Below, piece by piece: positions 26,867 through 34,771 of a stretch of DNA of 64,000 nucleotides. Within the stretch, counting starts at the first letter, position 1. Each line of letters opens with the position of its first letter. The notes under the pieces are model-generated. The model was not told where the DNA came from. It did not search any database and saw nothing but the letters and a program-made list of their open reading frames with translations. Origin of the DNA: Siphonobacter aquaeclarae (GTDB lineage: Bacteria; Bacteroidota; Bacteroidia; Cytophagales; Spirosomataceae); contig NZ_FNGS01000011.1 of NCBI RefSeq assembly GCF_900103285.1, forward strand, positions 62,001-126,000, written 5' to 3'. Made by a program: the position numbers and the translations under genes.

Positions 26867-27832
26867 ATGTGGAAATCGCTGGTCCTTTTCGGCGGAATGG
26901 CCGCCTCCTGCCTGAGCGCGTCGGCTCAGGATTCTTTTCCGGAAACCACACTCGACAACGGGCAGATCAAGGCCCGTTTCTACCTGCCCGATACAGAAAA
27001 AGGATACTACCGGGCGGCGCGCTTCGACTGGTCGGGCGTGATCGCTGAACTGACCTGCGGCGGGCATACCTATTTCGGGAAATGGTTTGAAAAGTATGAT
27101 CCGCACCTGCACGACGCCATCAGCGGGCCGGTGGAAGAATTTACGCCGATTGGCTACGAGACTGCTCAGCCGGGGGAGGCTTTTCTGAAAATCGGAGTAG
27201 GTATGCTCCGGAAAAAAGACCAGTCGACCTACCGGTTTTTTGCTCCGTTTGAAAATACCAACGGCGGGACATGGACGACGAAAGTTTACCGGAACCGTAT
27301 CGTCTTTGTCCACGAACTGTCAGATAGTCAGGGATATGGATACCGGTATGAGAAGACGGTCCGTCTCCGGAAAAACAAACTCATTCTCTCCCACCGGTTG
27401 AAAAACACCGGAACGAAGCCCCTGGAGACAACCGTTTACGATCACAATTTCCTGGTATTGGACGGACAAATTACCGGACCCGATACCCGTGTCACGTTTC
27501 CGTTCCGACTCGAACCGGAGGCCTCCACCACGCCCCGCGGCCTGGGTACGCTGGCGCAACTGGATGGTAATCAGTGGACCTATCTACGTCCGCTCGTAAA
27601 GGGAGAAAGTACCCATTCCTACCTGTCCGGGTTTGGAAAGTCGGCCGCCGACTACCAAATCCGGGCAGAAAACAGGCAGATCGGCGTGGAAATCCGGGGA
27701 AACAAGCCCCTGGTGCGCCTCGTTTACTGGTCTATTCCCACTGTATTTTCACCGGAACCCTATATCGCTGTCCGGGCCGACCCCGGCAAAACCGATACCT
27801 GGACCATTGAATACACGTTTTTCACCCGTTGA
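26867..27832 (+). CDS. Exported protein with predicted galactose-mutarotase-like fold
   Basis: A 321-residue secreted protein with a signal peptide (cleavage near LSASAQ, residue 21). The beta-rich body contains GQIKARFYLPDTEKGYYRAARFDWSG, TVYDHNFLVLD and TRVTFPFRL, resembling aldose-1-epimerase superfamily proteins. These bind or epimerise sugars, but I cannot confirm the catalytic His/Glu pair. It lies 34 bases ahead of the PQQ dehydrogenase tail-to-head (27832 to 27854 is 21 bases), so it belongs to the same operon. A role in presenting the beta-anomer of glucose to the dehydrogenase is possible but speculative. Confidence 0.65.
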   Translation: MWKSLVLFGGMAASCLSASAQDSFPETTLDNGQIKARFYLPDTEKGYYRAARFDWSGVIAELTCGGHTYFGKWFEKYDPHLHDAISGPVEEFTPIGYETAQPGEAFLKIGVGMLRKKDQSTYRFFAPFENTNGGTWTTKVYRNRIVFVHELSDSQGYGYRYEKTVRLRKNKLILSHRLKNTGTKPLETTVYDHNFLVLDGQITGPDTRVTFPFRLEPEASTTPRGLGTLAQLDGNQWTYLRPLVKGESTHSYLSGFGKSAADYQIRAENRQIGVEIRGNKPLVRLVYWSIPTVFSPEPYIAVRADPGKTDTWTIEYTFFTR

Positions 27833-27853
27833 GTACCCGTTAACCTCTGAACC

Positions 27854-30007
27854 ATGAAGTATATCTTTTTACTGGCCGGCGCCTGCGCGCTGAGCCTGAT
27901 CCGTCCGTCGGGCGGTGCGCCGCCGGGTATGCCGCAGGATGGTGGCACAACCGACTGGCCGGCGTATGGCGGCAATAATGCGGGCAACCGCTACTCCCCC
28001 CTTGCAGAAATCCATACCGGTAATGTTTCCCAGCTGAAGCTCGCCTGGAAGTACTTCGCGGCAGAAGGAGAGCGCCCGCTGGAGATTCAGTGTCAGCCGA
28101 TTATCCTCGACGGCATCCTCTACGGCACAACACCGATGCTGAAACTCTTCGCCGTCAGAGCCGATACCGGCGAGCCGCTCTGGAAGTTCGATCCGTTTGT
28201 GAGCAAGCCGCCGAGGTACCATGCCAACCGGGGGCTCATGTACTGGAAAGAAGGTAAACGTATATTTTACACGGCAGGGATGTGGCTGTACTGCATTGAC
28301 CCGGCGACGGGGCTGCCGAATACCTCATTTGGCGACAACGGAGCGGTAGACCTGCGGATCGGGCTGGAAGACCTGCCGGGCCGGGAAATCAGCCGGCTCG
28401 CCGTAGACGCCACCAGTCCCGGCGTGATTTACCGGAATACCCTTGTCATCGGTTCACGCGTCGGGGAGTTTGGCGACGCGGCGCCGGGGTACATCCGCGG
28501 CATCGATACCCGCACCGGCAAGCTGAAGTGGGTGTTTCATACCATTCCCCACCCCGGCGAATTCGGCTACGAAACCTGGCCGAAGGACGCCTGGAAGTTC
28601 ATCGGCGGGGCGAATAACTGGTCAGGAATGGTACTGGACGAGAAACGGGGTATGGTTTACTTCGGGACCGGGTCGCCATCGGTGGATTTTTACGGCGGCG
28701 CACGGGCCGGAATCAACCTGTTTTCAGATTGCATCATGGCGCTCGACGCCGAAACAGGAAAGCGAAAGTGGCATTACCAGACTGTACACCATGATTTGTG
28801 GGACCGGGACCTCCCCTGTCCGCCCAACCTTACTACGGTTACGCACAAAGGCAAAAAGGTCGATGTTGTCGTCCAGACCACGAAAGACGGCCTCGTTTAC
28901 GTCCTCAACCGGGATACAGGCGTTTCTCTTTTTCCGGTGGAAGAGCGCGCGGTACCAACAGAGGGCCTTCCCGGAGAAAAACCCTGGCCGAAACAGCGCG
29001 TACCGCTGAAACCGGCTCCCTTTTCCCGGCAGGTATTCACCGAGGCGGATATCACCGACCTCTCGCCCGAGGCGCATACCTTTGTCAAAAACCGCTTTGA
29101 TCAGACCCGGTCCGGCAACAAGTTTATGCCACCGAGCAAAGAAGGCACGCTCGTCCTCGGCCTGGGCGGAGGCGCCGAATGGGGCGGCAACGCCATCGAT
29201 CCGTCGGGAATCCTGTACCAGAACGCCAACGAAATGGTCTGGGACCTGAAAATGAGTGACTTCAAAGGTCGCGGCGATCAGGCGTCTGCGGGTCGGTCGC
29301 TCTACATGAGCAATTGCGCCGTCTGCCACGGAGCCGACCGCAAAGGCAGCGGGCAGGAGTATCCTTCGCTGCTGGCGATCGGCGAAAAACGCACGCGGGA
29401 CGAACTCCTCACCCTCCTCAAAAGCGGTAAGGGCCGGATGCCGGCTTTCGGTCATCTGACGGAAGACAACCGGAGAGCCATCGTCTCCTTCCTCCTCAAC
29501 CTGGAGCAAAAACCAGCTGGCGACGCACAGCACTCGACCGCTTCCGCGCCGGCTGCCCCCGCAAAGGGACAGTTTCCCTACATTCCACCGTATATCAACA
29601 ACGGCTGGACGCGTTTCCACGATCCGCAGGGCTATCCGGCGATCAAGCCGCCCTGGGGTACCCTCAACGCTATCGATCTAAATACCGGCGAATACCTCTG
29701 GAAAGTACCTCTCGGCGAGTTTCCGGAACTGACAAAAAAGGGCGTTCCGGTCACCGGAACCGAAAACTACGGCGGCCCGATTGTTACCGCCGGTAACCTG
29801 GTTTTCATCGCTGCAACAAAAGACGAACGCTTCCGGGCCTTCGACCGGCGGACGGGGAAAGTAGTCTGGGAATACCAGCTTCCTGCCGGAGGATTCGCCA
29901 CTCCGGCAACCTACCAGGTCAACGGCAAACAGTACATCGTCCTGGCTGTCGGCGGCGCCAAAAACGGCCATAAGCCCGGCGGCTACTACATGGCCTTTTC
30001 CCTGTAA
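27854..30007 (+). CDS. PQQ-dependent dehydrogenase (glucose dehydrogenase-like) with internal cytochrome c domain
   Basis: A 717-residue exported quinoprotein beta-propeller that oxidises a sugar or alcohol and passes electrons to the respiratory chain. The N-terminal WPAYGGNNAGNRYSPL motif begins the propeller. QTVHHDLWDRDLPCPP (309-324) and GGAEWGG (439-445) belong to the PQQ site. A cytochrome c domain is inserted before the last blades: the CAVCH haem motif is at 488-492 and the likely distal Met at 529 (GRMPAFG). After it the propeller resumes with GGFATPATYQVNGKQYIVL. It would make glucono-lactone from glucose if it is a glucose dehydrogenase. No PQQ biosynthesis genes lie in the window. 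Confidence 0.9.
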   Translation: MKYIFLLAGACALSLIRPSGGAPPGMPQDGGTTDWPAYGGNNAGNRYSPLAEIHTGNVSQLKLAWKYFAAEGERPLEIQCQPIILDGILYGTTPMLKLFAVRADTGEPLWKFDPFVSKPPRYHANRGLMYWKEGKRIFYTAGMWLYCIDPATGLPNTSFGDNGAVDLRIGLEDLPGREISRLAVDATSPGVIYRNTLVIGSRVGEFGDAAPGYIRGIDTRTGKLKWVFHTIPHPGEFGYETWPKDAWKFIGGANNWSGMVLDEKRGMVYFGTGSPSVDFYGGARAGINLFSDCIMALDAETGKRKWHYQTVHHDLWDRDLPCPPNLTTVTHKGKKVDVVVQTTKDGLVYVLNRDTGVSLFPVEERAVPTEGLPGEKPWPKQRVPLKPAPFSRQVFTEADITDLSPEAHTFVKNRFDQTRSGNKFMPPSKEGTLVLGLGGGAEWGGNAIDPSGILYQNANEMVWDLKMSDFKGRGDQASAGRSLYMSNCAVCHGADRKGSGQEYPSLLAIGEKRTRDELLTLLKSGKGRMPAFGHLTEDNRRAIVSFLLNLEQKPAGDAQHSTASAPAAPAKGQFPYIPPYINNGWTRFHDPQGYPAIKPPWGTLNAIDLNTGEYLWKVPLGEFPELTKKGVPVTGTENYGGPIVTAGNLVFIAATKDERFRAFDRRTGKVVWEYQLPAGGFATPATYQVNGKQYIVLAVGGAKNGHKPGGYYMAFSL

Positions 30008-30043
30008 ATCAGCTATCTTATCGCACTAAACCTCTGCATACCT

Positions 30044-31375
30044 ATGTCTACTGCTCGTCGCGACACCCTCAAACTACTGGGCCTTGGCGCTGCTGCCGGC
30101 CTCCTCGGCAGCACCTCCGCCGAAGCCCGGGACCGTACCACTCCCACCTGGCAGAAAGGCCTGCCTTCCCTCAAAATCAAAAGCGTGAAAGCCATTGCCA
30201 CGGCGCCGCAGGGGTCCAACCTCATTGTCGTGAAAGTGGAGACGACGGAGCCCGGCCTGTACGGACTGGGTTGTGCGACCTTCACGCAGCGGGCGGCGAC
30301 GGTAGTGGTCGCCATCAATACTTACCTCAACGAACTGTGCGTCGGCCGGGATGTCGACAACATCGAAGACATGTGGCAGGCCGCCTATGTGAGTTCCTAC
30401 TGGCGGAACGGCCCCGTTCTCAACAATGCATTGAGCGGGCTCGACCAGGCGCTCTGGGATATCAAGGGCAAACGGGCGAACATGCCTGTCTACCAACTAC
30501 TTGGCGGAAAAGTACGGTTTGCGATTCCCTGCTATACCCACGCCGGGGCGAATACGCCGGAGGGTACTGCCGAGCACGTCCAGAAGATCATGGAACAGGG
30601 CTACAAGTACGTCCGGATTCAGCAGGGCGGGTATGGCGCAGTCGGCTCTACGGCCGATAAACCGGATTTCAAGGAAGCCGGTTTCGGGATGGATTCGGAT
30701 AACTACATGAACGTCCGGACGTATCTGAAATCAGTACCCAATCTCTTCAATGTAGTCCGAAAGCGTTGCGGAGACGAAGTGGAACTCCTTCACGACATCC
30801 ACGAGCGGGTGCAGCCGATGGAGGCCATCAACCTCATCAAATCGGTGGAAGAGTACCGGCCGTTCTTCATCGAAGATCCATTTTCTCCGGAAAACATGGG
30901 TTGGTTCAAGCAATTACGCGCCTCCACCTCGGTACCCATTGCAATGGGCGAGCTGTTCAACAACATCAACGAATTCCGGGAGCCGATGGCCAACCAGTGG
31001 TTTGATTTCATCCGGATTCACGTGTCGCAGATCGGCGGCATCACCCCCGCGATGAAAGTCGCCCGCCTCGGCGAGTTTTTCAATATCCGTACGGCGTGGC
31101 ACGGACCGGGCGACGTCTCTCCCGTCGGCCACTCCGCCCATGCCCATATCGACCTGGCCGTGTGGAACTTCGGTATTCAGGAGGCGGTATCTTTCAACGA
31201 AAAAACACAGGCAGTATTCAGCGGCTGCCCGACCATGAAAAACGGGTATATGTCGGTCAACGAAGCCCCCGGCCTCGGTGTGGATATCGATGAAAAAGAA
31301 GCGGCGAAGTACCCGATTTCCACCAAATCAAACTGGCAGGTACGGAAAGTCGACGGTACGCTCATCCGTCCCTGA
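30044..31375 (+). CDS. Tat-exported mannonate/gluconate dehydratase-like enolase superfamily protein
   Basis: A 443-residue enolase-superfamily enzyme close to the ManD/RspA family, which dehydrates D-mannonate or D-gluconate to 2-keto-3-deoxygluconate. Metal ligands are Asp251 (LLHDIHE), Glu277 (FFIEDPF) and Glu303 (AMGELF). The catalytic-loop WHGPGDVSP lies at 352-360. The N-terminus is a twin-arginine signal (RRDTLKLLGLGAAAGLL, 5-21), so the folded enzyme should be exported, unlike characterised cytoplasmic ManD proteins. It lies 36 bases after the PQQ dehydrogenase gene, which could supply its gluconate-type substrate. The exact acid-sugar substrate is inferred. Confidence 0.85.
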   Translation: MSTARRDTLKLLGLGAAAGLLGSTSAEARDRTTPTWQKGLPSLKIKSVKAIATAPQGSNLIVVKVETTEPGLYGLGCATFTQRAATVVVAINTYLNELCVGRDVDNIEDMWQAAYVSSYWRNGPVLNNALSGLDQALWDIKGKRANMPVYQLLGGKVRFAIPCYTHAGANTPEGTAEHVQKIMEQGYKYVRIQQGGYGAVGSTADKPDFKEAGFGMDSDNYMNVRTYLKSVPNLFNVVRKRCGDEVELLHDIHERVQPMEAINLIKSVEEYRPFFIEDPFSPENMGWFKQLRASTSVPIAMGELFNNINEFREPMANQWFDFIRIHVSQIGGITPAMKVARLGEFFNIRTAWHGPGDVSPVGHSAHAHIDLAVWNFGIQEAVSFNEKTQAVFSGCPTMKNGYMSVNEAPGLGVDIDEKEAAKYPISTKSNWQVRKVDGTLIRP

Positions 31376-31380
31376 CGCGC

Positions 31381-31418
31381 CGCCGGCCGGAGGGTGATCT
31401 GTATCTCTCCGGCCGGCG
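31381..31418 (+). terminator. GC-rich hairpin after the dehydratase-like gene
   Basis: A perfect 12-bp stem (31381-31392 with 31407-31418) around a 14-base loop has no T run. It is probably a 3' stabilising structure or partial terminator within the gene string. Confidence 0.55.
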
Positions 31419-31464
31419 ATACGGGAAATAGTGGTAGTATTGCCTCTAAAAACCTCTGCTTTTC

Positions 31465-32655
31465 ATGTCATTTCCCACTTCCTCCCGCCGGGGATTTCTC
31501 AAAACGGCCGTCGCGACCGGCGTATCGTTTTCTCCGCTGTCGCTGCCGGACGAAACCGCCCACGTTTTCCTCGCCGGACCGTACCTTCAGCCGCCTGCCT
31601 CCAACGCCATGACCGTTCGGTGGATCACAGCAAAACCGACGTACTCCTGGGTTGAATTCGGCCCGACCGAAGCACTCGGCCAAAAGGCACAAAGCGTGAA
31701 GGCCGGTATCGTCGATGCCAACAACCGCGTGCATGCCATTACGCTTACGGGCCTGGAACCGGGCAAAAAGTACTTCTACCGTATTTTTTCGAAAGAAGTC
31801 GTCGAATTCAAACCATACAAAGTGACATATGGAGAAACGATCCAGAGCGATATCCTGTCGTTTATCGTTCGGGAAGCCGCCGGCAAGCAGGTTTCTGCCC
31901 TGATTTTCAATGACCTGCATGACCGCCCCGAGTCCATCAGGCATTTGTGCGGACTGGCGGGCGTAAACGACCGTGACTTCGTTTTTCTGAACGGAGACAT
32001 CTTCGATCACCAGAACAATGAGCAGCAGCTCATCGATCATCTGTTGGCGCCGGCAACGAAGACGTTCGCGTCCCGTACGCCGTTTTTGTATGTCCGGGGA
32101 AACCATGAAACCCGGGGCGCCTTCCGTTCCGACTGGGCGGATTATTTCACCTTCCCGGATCAGCGGTTGTACTTTGATTTTACGTGGGGACCGGTACACT
32201 TCCTCGTGCTCGATACCGGTGAAGACAAGCCGGATGCCGAGCCGGTATATGCCGGACTCGTCGACTTTGACGCCTACCGTCAGGAGCAGGCCCGCTGGGC
32301 CGAGCAGGTAATGCAGAGCAAAGCCTTCAAAAAAGCGGCATTCCGGGTAGTACTGATGCATATTCCGCCGCAGTACTCGGGCGACTGGCACGGCGCTACC
32401 CATTGCAAGCAGTTGTTTTCTCCGCTGTTCGACAAATACAAAGTAGACCTCTGCGTCAGCGGACATACCCATAAGTATGGCGTTCACCCGCCGGTAGCCG
32501 GGCAGCATCATTACCCGGTCGTGATCGGCGGCGGACCGAAAGACGGCAACCGGACGGTCATCCGGCTTACCGCCGATACCCGAAACCTGCAGCTTTCCAT
32601 GCTTCGTGACGACGGTTCCGAGGTAGGAAAGTATGCGATCTCCTCCCGCAGTTAA
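31465..32655 (+). CDS. Tat-exported metallophosphoesterase with N-terminal fibronectin-like domain
   Basis: A 396-residue phosphatase resembling purple acid phosphatases. A Tat signal lies at the start (SSRRGFLKTAVATGVSFS). An N-terminal beta-sandwich follows (AMTVRWITAKPTYSWVEFG and ITLTGLEPGKKYFYRI). The calcineurin-like core has all metal motifs: FNDLHDR, FLNGDIFDH, YVRGNHETRG, VVLMHIPPQYSG and CVSGHTHKYGVH. It probably releases phosphate from extracellular esters in the periplasm. It is separated from the dehydratase-like gene by a hairpin and lies 3 bases before the SGNH gene. Confidence 0.88.
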   Translation: MSFPTSSRRGFLKTAVATGVSFSPLSLPDETAHVFLAGPYLQPPASNAMTVRWITAKPTYSWVEFGPTEALGQKAQSVKAGIVDANNRVHAITLTGLEPGKKYFYRIFSKEVVEFKPYKVTYGETIQSDILSFIVREAAGKQVSALIFNDLHDRPESIRHLCGLAGVNDRDFVFLNGDIFDHQNNEQQLIDHLLAPATKTFASRTPFLYVRGNHETRGAFRSDWADYFTFPDQRLYFDFTWGPVHFLVLDTGEDKPDAEPVYAGLVDFDAYRQEQARWAEQVMQSKAFKKAAFRVVLMHIPPQYSGDWHGATHCKQLFSPLFDKYKVDLCVSGHTHKYGVHPPVAGQHHYPVVIGGGPKDGNRTVIRLTADTRNLQLSMLRDDGSEVGKYAISSRS

Positions 32656-32658
32656 CCT

Positions 32659-34479
32659 ATGCAAAAAGTCCTCCCGCGGCGTCGCCTCCTGCTTTTCCGG
32701 CTGATTGCGTTGTCGCTCCCGTTTGTGGCGCTTCTGGTTTTGGAAGGAATACTCCGGCTTACCGGCTACGGACACGACCTGTCGCTCTTCATGCCGTCCG
32801 GAACCGACTACCTGGTCATGAATCCGCATGCGTCGGAGCGCTACTTCCGGAATCAGCAAAACGCTACCACCGGAAATCAGGAGCCTTTTCTCCGAAAGAA
32901 GCCCGAGGGGACTTTCCGGATTTTTGTATTGGGGGAATCGACGACGATCGGGTATCCCTACTTCCACAACGGATCGTTTCACCGGTGGTTGCAATACCGG
33001 CTGATGCGGAGCGCGCCGGATACGCCGTTTGAAGTCATCAACGTCTCCCTGACCGCCGTGAATTCGTATACCATGCTGGGTTTCGCACGGGAAGTAGCGG
33101 AGCAGGAGCCGGATGCCGTACTCGTTTACGGCGGTCACAATGAGTACTACGGCGCATCGGGCGTAGGTTCGGCTTTTTTCCAGAATCCGGCGCTCAACCG
33201 GTTCGTGCTGCGCCTGCGGGATTTTCGCGTGGTACAGTTGATCGAGAATACCGCTTCGCGGCTTACTTCCCGGCCGGCAGACCTCCGCGAAAACCTCATG
33301 AAACGCATGGCCGAAGGGCAGCAGATACCCTACGACTCGGAAGCGTATCACGACGGCATCCGTCAGTTTGAGGCGAATATGACCGCTATGTGCCGACTTT
33401 TCTCAGAGAAGAAAATTCCGGTTTTCCTGAGTACCCTCGTCAGCAACGAAAAGGACCTGAAGCCGTTTGTCAGCGACCCCGGTCCGGACGGCGCCGACGC
33501 CCATTTCGCCGCCGGTACCCGTGCCTGGCAGGCGGGGCATTTCGCCGTTGCCGCGAAGGAATTCCGCCTCGCGCGGGAGCGGGACAAGCTGCGGTTCCGG
33601 GCGCCGGAAGCGATGAACGGAATCGTCCGGCGCCTGGTCAGGGACATTCCGGGGGTGACGCTCGTCGATGCCGAAGCGCGTTTCCGGGAAGTATCTCCTC
33701 ACGGCATCCTGGGCGAAGAAACGCTTCTGGAGCACGTTCACCCGAATTTGTATGGGTATGCGTTGCTGTCGGATGCGTTTTACGAAGGAATGAAACACCT
33801 CGTGCATCCAACGCGGACGTTGTCCTTCGCGGAACTCCGGCAGGCGATGCCGATCACTCCGGTGGATTCGCTCAAGGGCGCTTACGAAATCCTGATTCTG
33901 AAGGAAGGCTGGCCGTTCAATAGTCCGATGCCGCCGGAGGAAAAACGGCCGAAAACAATGGAAGAAGAGCTTGCCGGCGGCCTGGTGGTCCGGCAGATTA
34001 CCTGGTCAGATGCCCTGAACCGCCTGGAAGCGGGCTACCTGAAAGCACAGAACCTGCGCGGCGCACGTCAGGTAGCCGAAGCGCTGGCGCTGGACAGTCC
34101 GCTGGAAACGACCTACGCTGTTCAGGCCGGCAAGCTCAGTCTGGCACTGGAGGATACGGAGACAGGGCTTTTCTACCTCCGTAAAGCCTTTCATCAGGAA
34201 AACAGCCTGGAAACGGCTCAACCTTTGTTCGTAACGCTTCTGAAACTGGACCGGCCTGAGGAAGCCCTGCCCTATCTTAACTATGCTGCGGCCGGTAACC
34301 CGACGCTGGCCGAATTGCAGAGCTATGTCACGCCGCTGATCAGTTTGAAAAAGCAGTTGGCCACCGACTCCCTGAATGTACACCTGCTCGACTCCATTGC
34401 TCAGCTTTACCTGCGCTTCGCGAATACTACTGCAGCGGAGAAGTATCAGGCAAAAGCGAGAAGGGTTCGTGGTAAATAA
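32659..34479 (+). CDS. SGNH/GDSL hydrolase with C-terminal helical (TPR-like) region
   Basis: A 606-residue envelope protein with an N-terminal membrane anchor (RLLLFRLIALSLPFVALLVL). The SGNH esterase domain has FVLGESTTIGYP (catalytic Ser in GEST), VLVYGGHNEYYG (block III Asn) and the block V His in EHVHPNLYGY. The last 160 residues look like helical repeats (LEAGYLKAQNLRGARQVAEALAL and following), as in TPR proteins. Relatives act on acyl esters of glycans, but the substrate is unknown. It starts 3 bases after the phosphoesterase stop, so the two are cotranscribed. Confidence 0.8.
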   Translation: MQKVLPRRRLLLFRLIALSLPFVALLVLEGILRLTGYGHDLSLFMPSGTDYLVMNPHASERYFRNQQNATTGNQEPFLRKKPEGTFRIFVLGESTTIGYPYFHNGSFHRWLQYRLMRSAPDTPFEVINVSLTAVNSYTMLGFAREVAEQEPDAVLVYGGHNEYYGASGVGSAFFQNPALNRFVLRLRDFRVVQLIENTASRLTSRPADLRENLMKRMAEGQQIPYDSEAYHDGIRQFEANMTAMCRLFSEKKIPVFLSTLVSNEKDLKPFVSDPGPDGADAHFAAGTRAWQAGHFAVAAKEFRLARERDKLRFRAPEAMNGIVRRLVRDIPGVTLVDAEARFREVSPHGILGEETLLEHVHPNLYGYALLSDAFYEGMKHLVHPTRTLSFAELRQAMPITPVDSLKGAYEILILKEGWPFNSPMPPEEKRPKTMEEELAGGLVVRQITWSDALNRLEAGYLKAQNLRGARQVAEALALDSPLETTYAVQAGKLSLALEDTETGLFYLRKAFHQENSLETAQPLFVTLLKLDRPEEALPYLNYAAAGNPTLAELQSYVTPLISLKKQLATDSLNVHLLDSIAQLYLRFANTTAAEKYQAKARRVRGK

Positions 34480-34549
34480 TGGAATATCAGATAGTCCCTA
34501 CCATTCTTAATTTTATTGTTTGAAGGCAGGCTCAGCCTACCAACTAAAA

Positions 34550-34617
34550 CGTGCGTAGCAAATGCTACCGTAGTGGAGCTACGCACGGCAGGCAACCGGA
34601 TTTGGCAGCAGCGCCAA
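34550..34617. repeat. REP-like tandem hairpins
   Basis: CGTGCGTAGC (34550-34559) pairs perfectly with GCTACGCACG (34578-34587), with a smaller CTAC-C-GTAG dyad in the loop. A second hairpin, TTGGC...GCCAA, follows at 34602-34617, and AGGCT-C-AGCCT precedes it near 34530. This resembles REP/BIME-type intergenic elements. No REP-associated transposase is in the window. Confidence 0.5.
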
Positions 34618-34680
34618 CGATACCTCATAACTCACTCACCCACAATACAATAGCTCATCACAAGCATACCTGCCCTTCCA

Positions 34681-34717
34681 ACCGAAAACAAAAAACCGAA
34701 AACCGAAAACTGAAAAC
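34681..34717. repeat. AACTGAAAAC-family repeat copy
   Basis: A run of ACCGAAAAC units ends in AACTGAAAAC (34708-34717), the same decamer that forms inverted arms near 18.4 and 46.2 kb. Here only one orientation is present. Confidence 0.6.
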
Positions 34718-34722
34718 ACGAA

Positions 34723-34748
34723 AGGGCTCCGCCAACCGACGAAGCCCT
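34723..34748 (-). terminator. Weak hairpin terminator for the S9 peptidase gene
   Basis: AGGGCT (34723-34728) pairs with AGCCCT (34743-34748) and a T-rich tract follows on the minus strand. It lies about 24 bases beyond the peptidase stop. The stem is short, so confidence is moderate. Confidence 0.5.
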
Positions 34749-34771
34749 CCCACTCAAAACTCTAATCTCCT

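Noticed and set aside
31468-33351. 627-codon minus-strand frame over the phosphoesterase and SGNH genes
   Set aside because: It spans two convincing plus-strand genes and their junction. Its product is rich in Arg, His and Gln without any domain.
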